From JAYEHK01 sp034659475 (lineage in GTDB: Bacteria > Bacillota > Syntrophomonadia > Syntrophomonadales > Syntrophomonadaceae): a stretch of 11,204 nt of DNA. Positions within the stretch are counted from its first letter, which is position 1. Each line of letters begins with the position of its first letter. The DNA lies in NCBI GenBank assembly GCA_034659475.1, contig JAYEHK010000135.1, forward strand, positions 1-11,204, read 5' to 3'. The position numbers and the translations under genes are program-made. Positions 5,588 through 11,204 of the stretch are shown piece after piece. Under the pieces are notes generated by a model that saw only the letters and a program-made list of their open reading frames with translations, searched no databases and was not told the DNA's origin.

Positions 5588-6256
5588 ATGATAAAACAAA
5601 AACATAGCTCAACTGACAGACAGGTTGAAAGACTGCTACGGCAGGTAGGAACGGTATATACAGGGGCAAACGGGCGCCGCTTATGGCAGGAGAATCTACG
5701 AAGATTGACAAAGATAAAACGGGTTAGTTATCCAGCAACGTTTATGATTAGCCTTTTTATAGCACTTATCTGTCTGACCCAACTCGGTAAGATTGCATGG
5801 ATTGGTGATAATATGATTGTAACGACTGCGTCTGCTGAAGCAGTCGAGGACATGATAACACCAGAGTCTTTTATTGCGTTACAGGTTGACCGGCAGGAGA
5901 TTTCAGAGGGCGGATATTCTTTTCTTGCTACGGTAAGTATGTACGATGAAGGGAATAATTCTTCAAAAAAAACAGATGTACTTATAGGATATGTGGAGGA
6001 CAATACACTTCCTGCCTCCCTCAGATTTAAGGAAGTCAATCGATTCAAGCTCCGAGGGTATCTGGAGAAGCGTGATTCCGTTTTGCGATTCGAACCGTAT
6101 TTTTCTGTGATCATTGATACAGCAGAAGATTATGATCTCAATCCGTTGCTTTTATTTGCGATTACGGGGCAGGAGCAGGGATTTGTACCGGCGGGACAGG
6201 CGGGTGCATTTGAGATAGCAAATAATCCGTTCAATGTGAATCACAGTTTCAGATAG
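5588..6256 (+). CDS. Membrane-anchored protein ending in a truncated lysozyme-like motif
   Basis: I do not recognise this 222-residue protein as a whole. A basic N-terminal stretch of about 48 residues precedes one membrane segment (about 50-66, MISLFIALICLTQL), suggesting a cytoplasmic N-terminus and an extracytoplasmic remainder. Residues 85-175 are an unassigned, probably beta-rich domain. The end, YDLNPLLLFAITGQEQGFVP (182-201) followed by IANNPFNVNHSFR, resembles the opening of glucosaminidase or lytic-transglycosylase-like domains, with Glu196 where the catalytic glutamate would be. Such domains normally continue for dozens more residues, but here the gene stops and a strong terminator follows 6 bases later. 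It is either a truncated wall hydrolase or a reduced sensor or scaffold form. The ATG start has no good ribosome site, so the N-terminus is uncertain. A cell-wall role is inference. Confidence 0.65.
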   Translation: MIKQKHSSTDRQVERLLRQVGTVYTGANGRRLWQENLRRLTKIKRVSYPATFMISLFIALICLTQLGKIAWIGDNMIVTTASAEAVEDMITPESFIALQVDRQEISEGGYSFLATVSMYDEGNNSSKKTDVLIGYVEDNTLPASLRFKEVNRFKLRGYLEKRDSVLRFEPYFSVIIDTAEDYDLNPLLLFAITGQEQGFVPAGQAGAFEIANNPFNVNHSFR

Positions 6257-6262
6257 ACATTG

Positions 6263-6292
6263 AAGTCCCTGGGGGATACCCAGGGACTTTTT
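6263..6292 (+). terminator. Terminator of the gene at 5588
   Basis: A perfect 11-bp stem, AAGTCCCTGGG (6263-6273) with CCCAGGGACTT (6279-6289), has a 5-base loop and ends in TTTTT (6288-6292). Confidence 0.92.
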
Positions 6293-6418
6293 GTGGTATA
6301 TAAGAGGCTTTATTTGACAAACGAAGATAGTACAGGAAGGTCAGGTTACCACTGTCGCCATGGGCTTGAAGACATCAGAGTGTATTTAGTAGCCAATTAC
6401 ATTTAGGGAGGAAGAAGA

Positions 6419-6597
6419 ATAAAAAGAAAACTAGTTGTTGTTACATTGATGGTTGCACTACTCCTTTCCTTTGCTATCAGCGGGTGTGGGGACAGCAGCA
6501 CAGATGGAAAAGAAACCTATAAGGCTGCTTTTATTGGTCCGATAACGGGGCTAATGCAGCGATGGGTTTAGGTCTGCGCATTATCTGCCTACTGTGA
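6419..6597 (+). pseudogene. Remnant of a branched-chain amino-acid ABC transporter substrate-binding lipoprotein gene
   Basis: A strong ribosome site, GGGAGG (6406-6411), is followed at the right distance by ATA (6419-6421) where ATG is expected. The frame then reads KRKLVVVTLMVALLLSFAIS and GCG, a lipoprotein signal peptide with the lipobox ISGC, and then ETYKAAFIGPITG. That last part is the start of the periplasmic-binding fold of LivK-like proteins. At the G-run 6547-6550 one base appears to be missing. Read from 6550 in the shifted frame it continues ANAAMGLGLR, the expected next residues, and homology ends soon after. The original frame hits TAG at 6569-6571 and the shifted one TGA at 6595-6597. 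The lost start codon, the frameshift and the missing remainder (normally about 350 aa) mark it as dead. The protein family call is by motif only. Confidence 0.75.
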
Positions 6598-6615
6598 AGT
6601 TATTGTTTTAACTAC

Positions 6616-6654
6616 CAAAAACCACCCTGCCGTATTTATTGCGGCAGGGTGGTT
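6616..6654 (-). terminator. Terminator of the SLH protein gene
   Basis: Perfect 13-bp arms AACCACCCTGCCG (6620-6632) and CGGCAGGGTGGTT (6642-6654) enclose a 9-base loop. On the minus strand the stem is followed by a T-run (A's at 6616-6620). It lies 13 bases past the stop of the gene ending at 6668. Confidence 0.9.
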
Positions 6655-6667
6655 AGCGTTTTACTTT

Positions 6668-8344
6668 TTAGAGGGTTTTGGTTTCCTCTGCTGGTTCGAC
6701 AAAGGTAATAGTTGTGCTGTACCATGTGCCATCCTGCTTGATCAGGAAAGTGTGGTCGCCGGTCTGTTGATCATTGGTTTTAAACCAGAGGGTGCTATCG
6801 CTGTTGGCAGTCAATTCTGCAACGGCTGCATCAGGTTTAACCTGGTACATTTTTGTGAAGCTTGATAGATCTAAATCACCGATTGCATACTCCACATACT
6901 GATTTCCTTCATTCTCTCCTTTATTGCCGGTTAATACCGCTTTCAACTCCTGGGGTGCGGTCCAATCCAATGTTGCTTCATAAAGGATGCCATTGTTATC
7001 CTCAACGTTCAGACAGTTGGAAGCGCTTTCTTTTTGAACGTCAAACCACAATGTGGTGTCAGTATTGGGGGTAAGTATTACAGGGGAGCCATCACCCTGG
7101 GTGAGGGTGATTTTTGCAACATGATCTGCATCCAGAGGAATGGTTTCACCCTCTGCTTCGAGTGCGTATTCTTCATAAACCGTTCCCTCATTAACGTTGA
7201 TTGCGTCGGTTGCTTTAAGTGTGGCTGACAATACTTCGATTTTTTCAACGACTGTTATTTCACAATTTGCTGACATGAAAACGTCATCTTGTGTAGCAGT
7301 TGCTGTTATGGTTACGATTCCTGTTTGGTCGTCAGCAGTGGTGATAACACCGTCTTCAACGGCAGCTAATTCTGCGTCATCGGTGGACCAGGATACATTA
7401 TTGTCGCTGGAACCATCTGCATAATTCACAGTTGCCTTTAGTGTAATCGATTCACCCTGTTCGACGGTGATGCTTTCTTCTGATAATGTAATTGACTTAA
7501 TGGCTTGTTCTTCAAGAATTCGCTGCATAATCGTTGCCATTTCAGCTCTGGTAATAGCGCTGTTAGGATTAAATTTGCCGCTCGGCGTTCCTTGGATAAA
7601 GCCTTCCTGATAAAGAGCCATAATGTAGCCTGCATCTTCGGCGGAAATCATTAATCCGTCTACAAAGGGCATCTTACTGGTATCCACAGGTTCAAGACCG
7701 ACAGCTTTCGCAATCCAGACAGCTGTTTGGGCTCTGCTTGCCTGTACAGCAGAATGGAAACGGTTAATGTTGACAAAACCCCTTCTTGCAGCTTTGCCGG
7801 CTGATTGTCTGGCCCATGCAGGCACTTCGTCTAAATCTTCTTCGTCAATAGCGTCATCACTGTCTGTATCTGTTTGATTGATATCTGCATCTTCTGACTG
7901 AACTTCATCCTGTTCTGTTTCTTCATCTTCAGCCAGGCGCATGACCAACGCAATACTTTCAGCCTGGGTAATGGATTTGTCAGGCTGAAAGCTGCCATCG
8001 GGGTAACCGTTAAACAAACCTGCAGCGGAAAGTAATCCAATGGACTCACTGGCCCAGTGCTGTTCACAATCTTTGAATTGTAGAGCTGCTCTTTCTTGTT
8101 TTAAGGTCTGAACTTTTGCTCTATATTCTTCTTTGAGTTGTTTCTTTACTGTGATCTGTTGTTTGACAATCTGTCTAACAGTCTGTGCCTTCTGGGATGG
8201 TTCGACACCCTGCTGCAAAACTTTTTTCTGGTTTTTGGCTGCTTCCTTTGAATGGGCGTTCCCATTCCCCGGGTTGGCCAGCGCACTACCCGAAAAAACC
8301 ACCAGCAGAAGCAGGGACAACATCAATGACAGGACTTTCTTCAT
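6668..8344 (-). CDS. Secreted SLH-domain surface protein with Ig-like and tandem C-terminal domains
   Basis: A signal peptide (1-23, cut after ALA) is followed by a basic, Gln/Lys-rich, probably helical stretch (30-90). SLH repeat 1 spans about 90-140 (HWASESIGLLSAAGLFNGYP), then a very acidic linker (140-174), a degenerate SLH repeat 2 (175-220) and SLH repeat 3 (226-278, GKFNPNSAITRAEMATIM). SLH triplets bind secondary wall polymers, so it should be held on the cell surface. A bacterial Ig-like (Big2-type) domain covers about 284-366 (VNYADGSSDNNVSWSTDD). Two related C-terminal units, about 369-464 and 467-550, share an EG..Y.EYA start and an LT.N.D.TLWF core; I cannot assign them to a known family. 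I place the start at 8344 because AGGAGG (8358-8353) is 8 bases upstream of it but only 2 bases from the ATG at 8350. The ligand or function of the C-terminus is unknown. Confidence 0.9.
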   Translation of the reverse strand: MKKVLSLMLSLLLLVVFSGSALANPGNGNAHSKEAAKNQKKVLQQGVEPSQKAQTVRQIVKQQITVKKQLKEEYRAKVQTLKQERAALQFKDCEQHWASESIGLLSAAGLFNGYPDGSFQPDKSITQAESIALVMRLAEDEETEQDEVQSEDADINQTDTDSDDAIDEEDLDEVPAWARQSAGKAARRGFVNINRFHSAVQASRAQTAVWIAKAVGLEPVDTSKMPFVDGLMISAEDAGYIMALYQEGFIQGTPSGKFNPNSAITRAEMATIMQRILEEQAIKSITLSEESITVEQGESITLKATVNYADGSSDNNVSWSTDDAELAAVEDGVITTADDQTGIVTITATATQDDVFMSANCEITVVEKIEVLSATLKATDAINVNEGTVYEEYALEAEGETIPLDADHVAKITLTQGDGSPVILTPNTDTTLWFDVQKESASNCLNVEDNNGILYEATLDWTAPQELKAVLTGNKGENEGNQYVEYAIGDLDLSSFTKMYQVKPDAAVAELTANSDSTLWFKTNDQQTGDHTFLIKQDGTWYSTTITFVEPAEETKTL

Positions 8345-8404
8345 AATCATTTCCTCCTTTGCTATACTTATCTATTAATGCGGAGAAAGTTTATTTTTTT
8401 AGGG

Positions 8405-8434
8405 GTCAGGAAAAATTATTTTTCTTTCCCTGAC
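8405..8434. other. AT-rich hairpin upstream of the SLH gene
   Basis: GTCAGG (8405-8410) pairs with CCTGAC (8429-8434), and the interior AAAAATTATTTTT is self-complementary. No T-run follows on either strand, so a leader structure or protein site is more likely than a terminator. It lies about 60 bases upstream of the SLH gene start. Confidence 0.4.
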
Positions 8435-8505
8435 AAAAAGGTGATGTATCCTCCACTTCGACATTTCATTCATTGGGTTTGTATTTATCTATTCTATTAC
8501 ATTTT

Positions 8506-8569
8506 GATTCCCTTGCGAAAAGTAATATGCATTGAAACAGGAAGATTTATTGGCTTTTGCAGTGGGATC
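8506..8569. mobile_element. Miniature inverted-repeat element (copy 2, empty form)
   Basis: This 64-bp stretch starts GATTCCCTTGCGAAAAGTAA and ends TTTTGCAGTGGGATC. The ends are imperfect inverted repeats, and both match the outer parts of the element at 2404-2672. ATTTT flanks both sides (8501-8505 and 8570-8574), a possible 5-bp target duplication, though in AT-rich DNA this is weak evidence. Confidence 0.6.
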
Positions 8570-8574
8570 ATTTT

Positions 8575-8660
8575 TAAGTTACTCAACTTTCCCATTTGAT
8601 TGACTCAAATATCTCTAGTTTAGCTGTTGTAGTTGTCAACTGGGAAAGTTGAGTAACTTA
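8575..8660. repeat. Perfect 20-bp inverted repeat with a 46-bp loop
   Basis: TAAGTTACTCAACTTTCCCA (8575-8594) is exactly reverse-complementary to 8641-8660. The loop contains TTTGA-TTGAC-TCAAA (8595-8609). It is adjacent to copy 2 of the miniature element. Perfect arms of this length suggest the ends of an internally deleted insertion sequence or a second miniature element. Neither side has a T-run good enough for a terminator. Confidence 0.7.
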
Positions 8661-8832
8661 TTTACCCCCTGATGATAACCCAGGCAGAAAAAGCTGTGCG
8701 TGGGAGGCGGTGAGGAAAGAATAGAAAGTATGGCCCTTCAGGAAAAGGGAGAAAGCACAAAAGTATGCACATAGATTGTCCTTCCTTTGAGAAAAATGTG
8801 GTTAGGTATTGTATGCAGGAAGGAAGAGTGTC

Positions 8833-9510
8833 TTGTTAAACAATAAAAAACTTATAGGGTCTATCCTAGGTGTTATCGCTATTTTGCTGGTGGCTTTAAT
8901 GGCTGTTTCTCAGGTGGATGAATCACCGAAACCCATGGGACTACCGGCACAACAGGGAAACATTGAGGTTTCCCCTTATCAAATGGTAAACTTGCAGGAG
9001 TTTATTCCTGGCATTGTTGTAGATCTTCGGTATGCAGGTGATAAAAATGTCTATGGAGAAAAGATCTACGAGGATGATACGGCCAGGTTGCGTCTGGGGA
9101 CAGTCCAAAAGTTAAAAGCGGCCCAGAAGGAGTTTAGGGAGATGGGATACAGGCTCAAAATATGGGATGCATATCGTGCGCCTGATGCTCAATTTAAACT
9201 ATGGGAAATTATGCCAGACACTCGTTACGTTGTTAACCCGAACACTGGTTTTTCTTATCATTCCCGGGGAGTGGCCGTGGATGTAACACTGGTTGATCAG
9301 GCAGGAAATGAGGTGCCGATGCCCAGTGGGTTTGATGACTTTACGGATTTGGCCAACCGTGATTTCAGTGACATTGATGAGATTGGAGCCGCCAATGCCA
9401 GATTATTAGAAAAAGTAATGGTCAAACACGGTTTTCTTAGTATCTATTATGAGTGGTGGCATTTCGCTGATTCAGAGAGGGATCAGTATGATGTAGTAGA
9501 GCATCCGTGA
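8833..9510 (+). CDS. VanX/DdpX-type D-alanyl-D-alanine dipeptidase, membrane-anchored
   Basis: This is a predicted zinc peptidase of family M15D that cleaves D-Ala-D-Ala or similar wall dipeptides. The motifs are complete: VDLRYAGDKNVYG (63-75), Arg115 in WDAYRAP, the zinc ligands His143 and Asp150 in SYHSRGVAVD, and catalytic Glu207 with ligand His210 in EWWHF. A hydrophobic segment (8-26) follows Lys5-Lys6, so the enzyme is probably exported and anchored or secreted, unlike cytoplasmic VanX of glycopeptide resistance. A wall-recycling or spore/peptidoglycan role is therefore more likely than resistance, and no vanHA-like genes are nearby. I chose TTG 8833 because AGGAAGG (8817-8823) is 9 bases upstream; the frame is open from TTG 8809, and the ATG at 8813 is out of frame. 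The start is only moderately certain, the enzyme class is firm. Confidence 0.88.
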   Translation: MLNNKKLIGSILGVIAILLVALMAVSQVDESPKPMGLPAQQGNIEVSPYQMVNLQEFIPGIVVDLRYAGDKNVYGEKIYEDDTARLRLGTVQKLKAAQKEFREMGYRLKIWDAYRAPDAQFKLWEIMPDTRYVVNPNTGFSYHSRGVAVDVTLVDQAGNEVPMPSGFDDFTDLANRDFSDIDEIGAANARLLEKVMVKHGFLSIYYEWWHFADSERDQYDVVEHP

Positions 9511-9517
9511 ATACATG

Positions 9518-9526
9518 TGCTATGAT
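9518..9526 (+). promoter_or_regulatory. Possible extended -10 promoter of the alcohol dehydrogenase gene
   Basis: TG-C-TATGAT (9518-9526) is an extended -10 element with no clear -35. The start would be near 9533, about 25 bases before the ATG at 9559. Confidence 0.35.
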
Positions 9527-9558
9527 AGAAAAAATATTTTTACTTAAAAGGAGGATCT

Positions 9559-10716
9559 ATGTTAGATTTTAATTTTCAATCCCCGACGAAAATCCTTTTT
9601 GGACGCAATAAAATCTTAAAACTAGGGAATGAAATCAAAAAGATTGGAGATAAAATACTCCTTGTTTACGGGGGAGGGAGCATCAAGCGCAGTGGTCTGT
9701 ATGATCAGGTGATTTCTATTTTGCAGGACCATGAGATCTCCTATCAGGAATTGTCAGGAGTGCAGGCAAATCCACGCATTGAAAGTGTTCGCAAAGGGGT
9801 TGCGCTTTGTCAGGAACATAATCTTCAAATGGTTCTAGCGGTTGGCGGAGGCAGTGTCATTGACTGTTCCAAAGCGATTGCGGCAGGGACCTTTTATGAG
9901 GGCGATCCGTGGGATTTCTTTATCCGCAGGGCCTCTGTTAAGAAAGCTTTGCCTGTGGCTTCAATATTGACGTTAGCTGCAACGGGATCAGAAATGAATG
10001 GTAATGCTGTAATCAGTAACGAGAGTACCCAGGAGAAACTTGGGACGGGGAGTCCGGTATTGACCCCACGTTTTTCAATTCTGGATCCTCAATATACGTT
10101 CAGCGTACCAGCCAATCAAACGGCTGCAGGAACTGCTGACATTATGAGTCATGTATTTGAACAATATTTTAGTTCTACATCCGCATTTTTACAGGATCGT
10201 ATGGCAGAAGGTGTATTAAAAACATGTATTGAAATGGGACCGATAGCTGTCGCTGATCCTGACAACTATGAAGCGAGAGCGAATCTGATGTGGGCGGGTT
10301 CTGTTGCCCTGAATGGCCTGCTGGGTACAGGCAAAGCACAGGATTGGGCTACACATGGTATAGAACACGAATTAAGTGCACTCTATGATATGACTCATGG
10401 ACTGGGGCTAGCCATCTTGACGCCGGTATGGATGGAATATGTCTTATCCGAGGAAACATTGATGAAGTTCTGTGAGTATGCCAATAATGTTTGGGATATT
10501 AACGAATCAGATGATTTTGCAACCGCGCGGGGAGGAATCCAAAAGACCGCTGAATTTTTTCAATCTCTTGGACTTGCATCACGGCTTCGGGATGTCGGGG
10601 TTGCAGAGAGCAGCCTCGAGATCATGGCATCCAAAGCCACTGCCCGAGGATACTTGGGAAGCTTTAAGTCATTGGATAAAGAGGATGTTTTGCGGATACT
10701 TCAACAGGCTTATTAA
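9559..10716 (+). CDS. Iron-dependent alcohol dehydrogenase (BdhA/YqhD-like)
   Basis: This is a predicted cytosolic group III alcohol dehydrogenase that interconverts aldehydes and primary alcohols such as butanol with NAD(P)H. Nucleotide-binding segments are YGGGSIKRSG (37-46) and VGGGSVIDCSKA (95-106). The metal ligands fit the family: Asp194 and His198 in GTADIMSHVFE, His266 in DWATHGIEHELSALYDMTHG, and His280 in the same stretch. Length (385 aa) and the ALYDMTHG signature place it with BdhA and YqhD rather than with the short propanediol oxidoreductases. The start ATG has AAGGAGG (9548-9554) 4 bases upstream. It follows the dipeptidase gene by 48 bases but probably has its own promoter. 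It likely disposes of reducing power or removes toxic aldehydes. Cofactor preference cannot be decided here. Confidence 0.93.
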   Translation: MLDFNFQSPTKILFGRNKILKLGNEIKKIGDKILLVYGGGSIKRSGLYDQVISILQDHEISYQELSGVQANPRIESVRKGVALCQEHNLQMVLAVGGGSVIDCSKAIAAGTFYEGDPWDFFIRRASVKKALPVASILTLAATGSEMNGNAVISNESTQEKLGTGSPVLTPRFSILDPQYTFSVPANQTAAGTADIMSHVFEQYFSSTSAFLQDRMAEGVLKTCIEMGPIAVADPDNYEARANLMWAGSVALNGLLGTGKAQDWATHGIEHELSALYDMTHGLGLAILTPVWMEYVLSEETLMKFCEYANNVWDINESDDFATARGGIQKTAEFFQSLGLASRLRDVGVAESSLEIMASKATARGYLGSFKSLDKEDVLRILQQAY

Positions 10717-10739
10717 TTAGAAAATAGAATGAGGTTGTC

Positions 10740-10786
10740 AGCGCCCTTATCTGGAATATGAAACCAGAGGGGGTGCGATTATTTTA
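10740..10786 (+). terminator. Probable terminator of the alcohol dehydrogenase gene
   Basis: TCTGG (10750-10754) pairs with CCAGA (10764-10768), and flanking CCCTT/GGGGG bases extend the stem imperfectly with wobbles. ATTATTTT follows. It overlaps the 3' end of the convergent gene, whose stop is at 10779-10781. Confidence 0.5.
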
Positions 10787-11204
10787 GTAGATTTATGCTT
10801 ATATTAATATAGACCAGAATGGCTGTCATGATTACTGCGCTGAGGCTTAGCATCAGTGCAAAGAGTGTCAGACGGTTGGTATTCAGTTCTGAGATCTTTG
10901 CGTTGATGTTGGTAATGATGCGGTTTTCAATTAAATCAAGATGTCTGATGAGATCGGATAGAACTTCAACATAACTATCTTGATGGTTCATCTCTGCTGC
11001 CAGTAAACAACTCTGGTATTCTGCTACGTCAACCCGATAGTCGTGAAGATCAACCTGTAATTCTTTCTCCTTCTGAATGTAAGGCGACAATTTCAGATTA
11101 CCCGTAATAACAAAAACGCAACAAATTAAAATTCCATAACCCAGGTTTGCACCTAAAAGAATGTGTCGTTGAATACGGCACTTTATTTTTCCGTAAGTGT
11201 ATTG
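10779..11204 (-). CDS. Membrane protein with two hydrophobic segments, 5'-partial
   Basis: The minus-strand frame stays open to the right edge, so the true start lies outside the window; at least 141 residues are visible. The TTG at 11090 is unlikely to be the start, because coding-like sequence continues upstream as a hydrophobic segment (LLGANLGYGILICCVFVITG, coded at about 11159-11100). A hydrophilic region of about 70 residues rich in Asp, Glu, Leu and His follows (LHDYRVDVAEYQSCLLAAEM and beyond), probably helical. A second membrane segment (LTLFALMLSLSAVIMTAILV) lies near the C-terminus and the protein ends in INLLK. Two membrane helices around a helical loop resemble the sensor part of signalling proteins, but no signalling domain is visible. 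I do not assign a function. Confidence 0.6.
   Translation of the reverse strand, partial: QYTYGKIKCRIQRHILLGANLGYGILICCVFVITGNLKLSPYIQKEKELQVDLHDYRVDVAEYQSCLLAAEMNHQDSYVEVLSDLIRHLDLIENRIITNINAKISELNTNRLTLFALMLSLSAVIMTAILVYINISINLLK

Larger units (their letters stand above)
8345..8832. other. Gene-free region with small mobile and structured elements
   Basis: It contains a hairpin (8405-8434), the 64-bp miniature element (8506-8569) and the perfect 20-bp inverted repeat (8575-8660). I find no convincing promoter for either flanking gene. An open frame at 8378-8599 crosses all three elements and has no ribosome site, so it is not called. I see nothing specific at 8661-8800. Confidence 0.5.

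Noticed and set aside
5392..5607. Open frame of 71 codons before the membrane-anchored protein
   Set aside because: It spans several hairpins, overlaps the next gene's start, and lacks a ribosome site and any family signature.
6314..6319. TTGACA before the gene ruin as a promoter
   Set aside because: No -10 box lies at a 16-18 bp distance.
8378..8599. Open frame of 73 codons between the SLH and dipeptidase genes
   Set aside because: It runs through a hairpin, the miniature element and part of the 20-bp inverted repeat, with no ribosome site.
2712..8674. Shared ACCCCCTGATG at 2712-2722 and 8664-8674
   Set aside because: An 11-base match near two repeat elements is suggestive, but too short to call a repeat without more copies.

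Overview
The window looks like a low-to-moderate GC, Gram-positive anaerobe of the Clostridia. The evidence is AGGAGG-type ribosome sites, sigma-A-like promoters with 17-18 bp spacers, hairpin-plus-T terminators, a ydaO-type (c-di-AMP) riboswitch, an S-layer-homology (SLH) surface protein, and anaerobic acyl-CoA, amino-acid and alcohol enzymes. A Peptococcaceae/Desulfitobacteriaceae-like host is a guess from gene content; no rRNA or other marker is present.

Layout. Positions 1-421 are non-coding and repeat-rich: a telomere-like G-run array opposite a C-rich arm, an 8-bp tandem repeat, and a terminator for the next gene. A long acyl-CoA dehydrogenase lies on the minus strand (422-2254), driven by two overlapping promoters created by a 28-bp tandem duplication. 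Positions 2404-2672 hold a miniature transposon-like element that contains a second, nested 210-bp hairpin element. A c-di-AMP riboswitch (about 2899-3015) with a terminator follows, and then a radical-SAM aminomutase (3102-4355). Its active-site substitutions point to glutamate 2,3-aminomutase rather than lysine 2,3-aminomutase. A terminator that doubles as a promoter leads into a crotonase-family gene (4480-5262). Next are a short membrane-anchored protein that stops inside a lysozyme-like motif (5588-6256), a decayed branched-chain amino-acid binding lipoprotein gene (6419-6597), and a minus-strand SLH/Ig-like surface protein (6668-8344). A second, 64-bp copy of the miniature element and a perfect 20-bp inverted repeat sit at 8506-8660. 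After these come a VanX-type D,D-dipeptidase (8833-9510), an iron-dependent alcohol dehydrogenase (9559-10716), and the 3' part of a minus-strand membrane protein that runs off the right edge.

How it fits together. Most genes have their own promoter and terminator, so this is not one operon. The most coherent story is riboswitch plus aminomutase: c-di-AMP signals turgor and potassium status, and beta-glutamate, the inferred product, is a known compatible solute. This would be a c-di-AMP-controlled osmolyte synthesis unit. The acyl-CoA dehydrogenase, crotonase and alcohol dehydrogenase fit beta-oxidation or fermentation, but the sequence does not tie them into one pathway. The intergenic spaces carry several small mobile or structured elements and one gene ruin.
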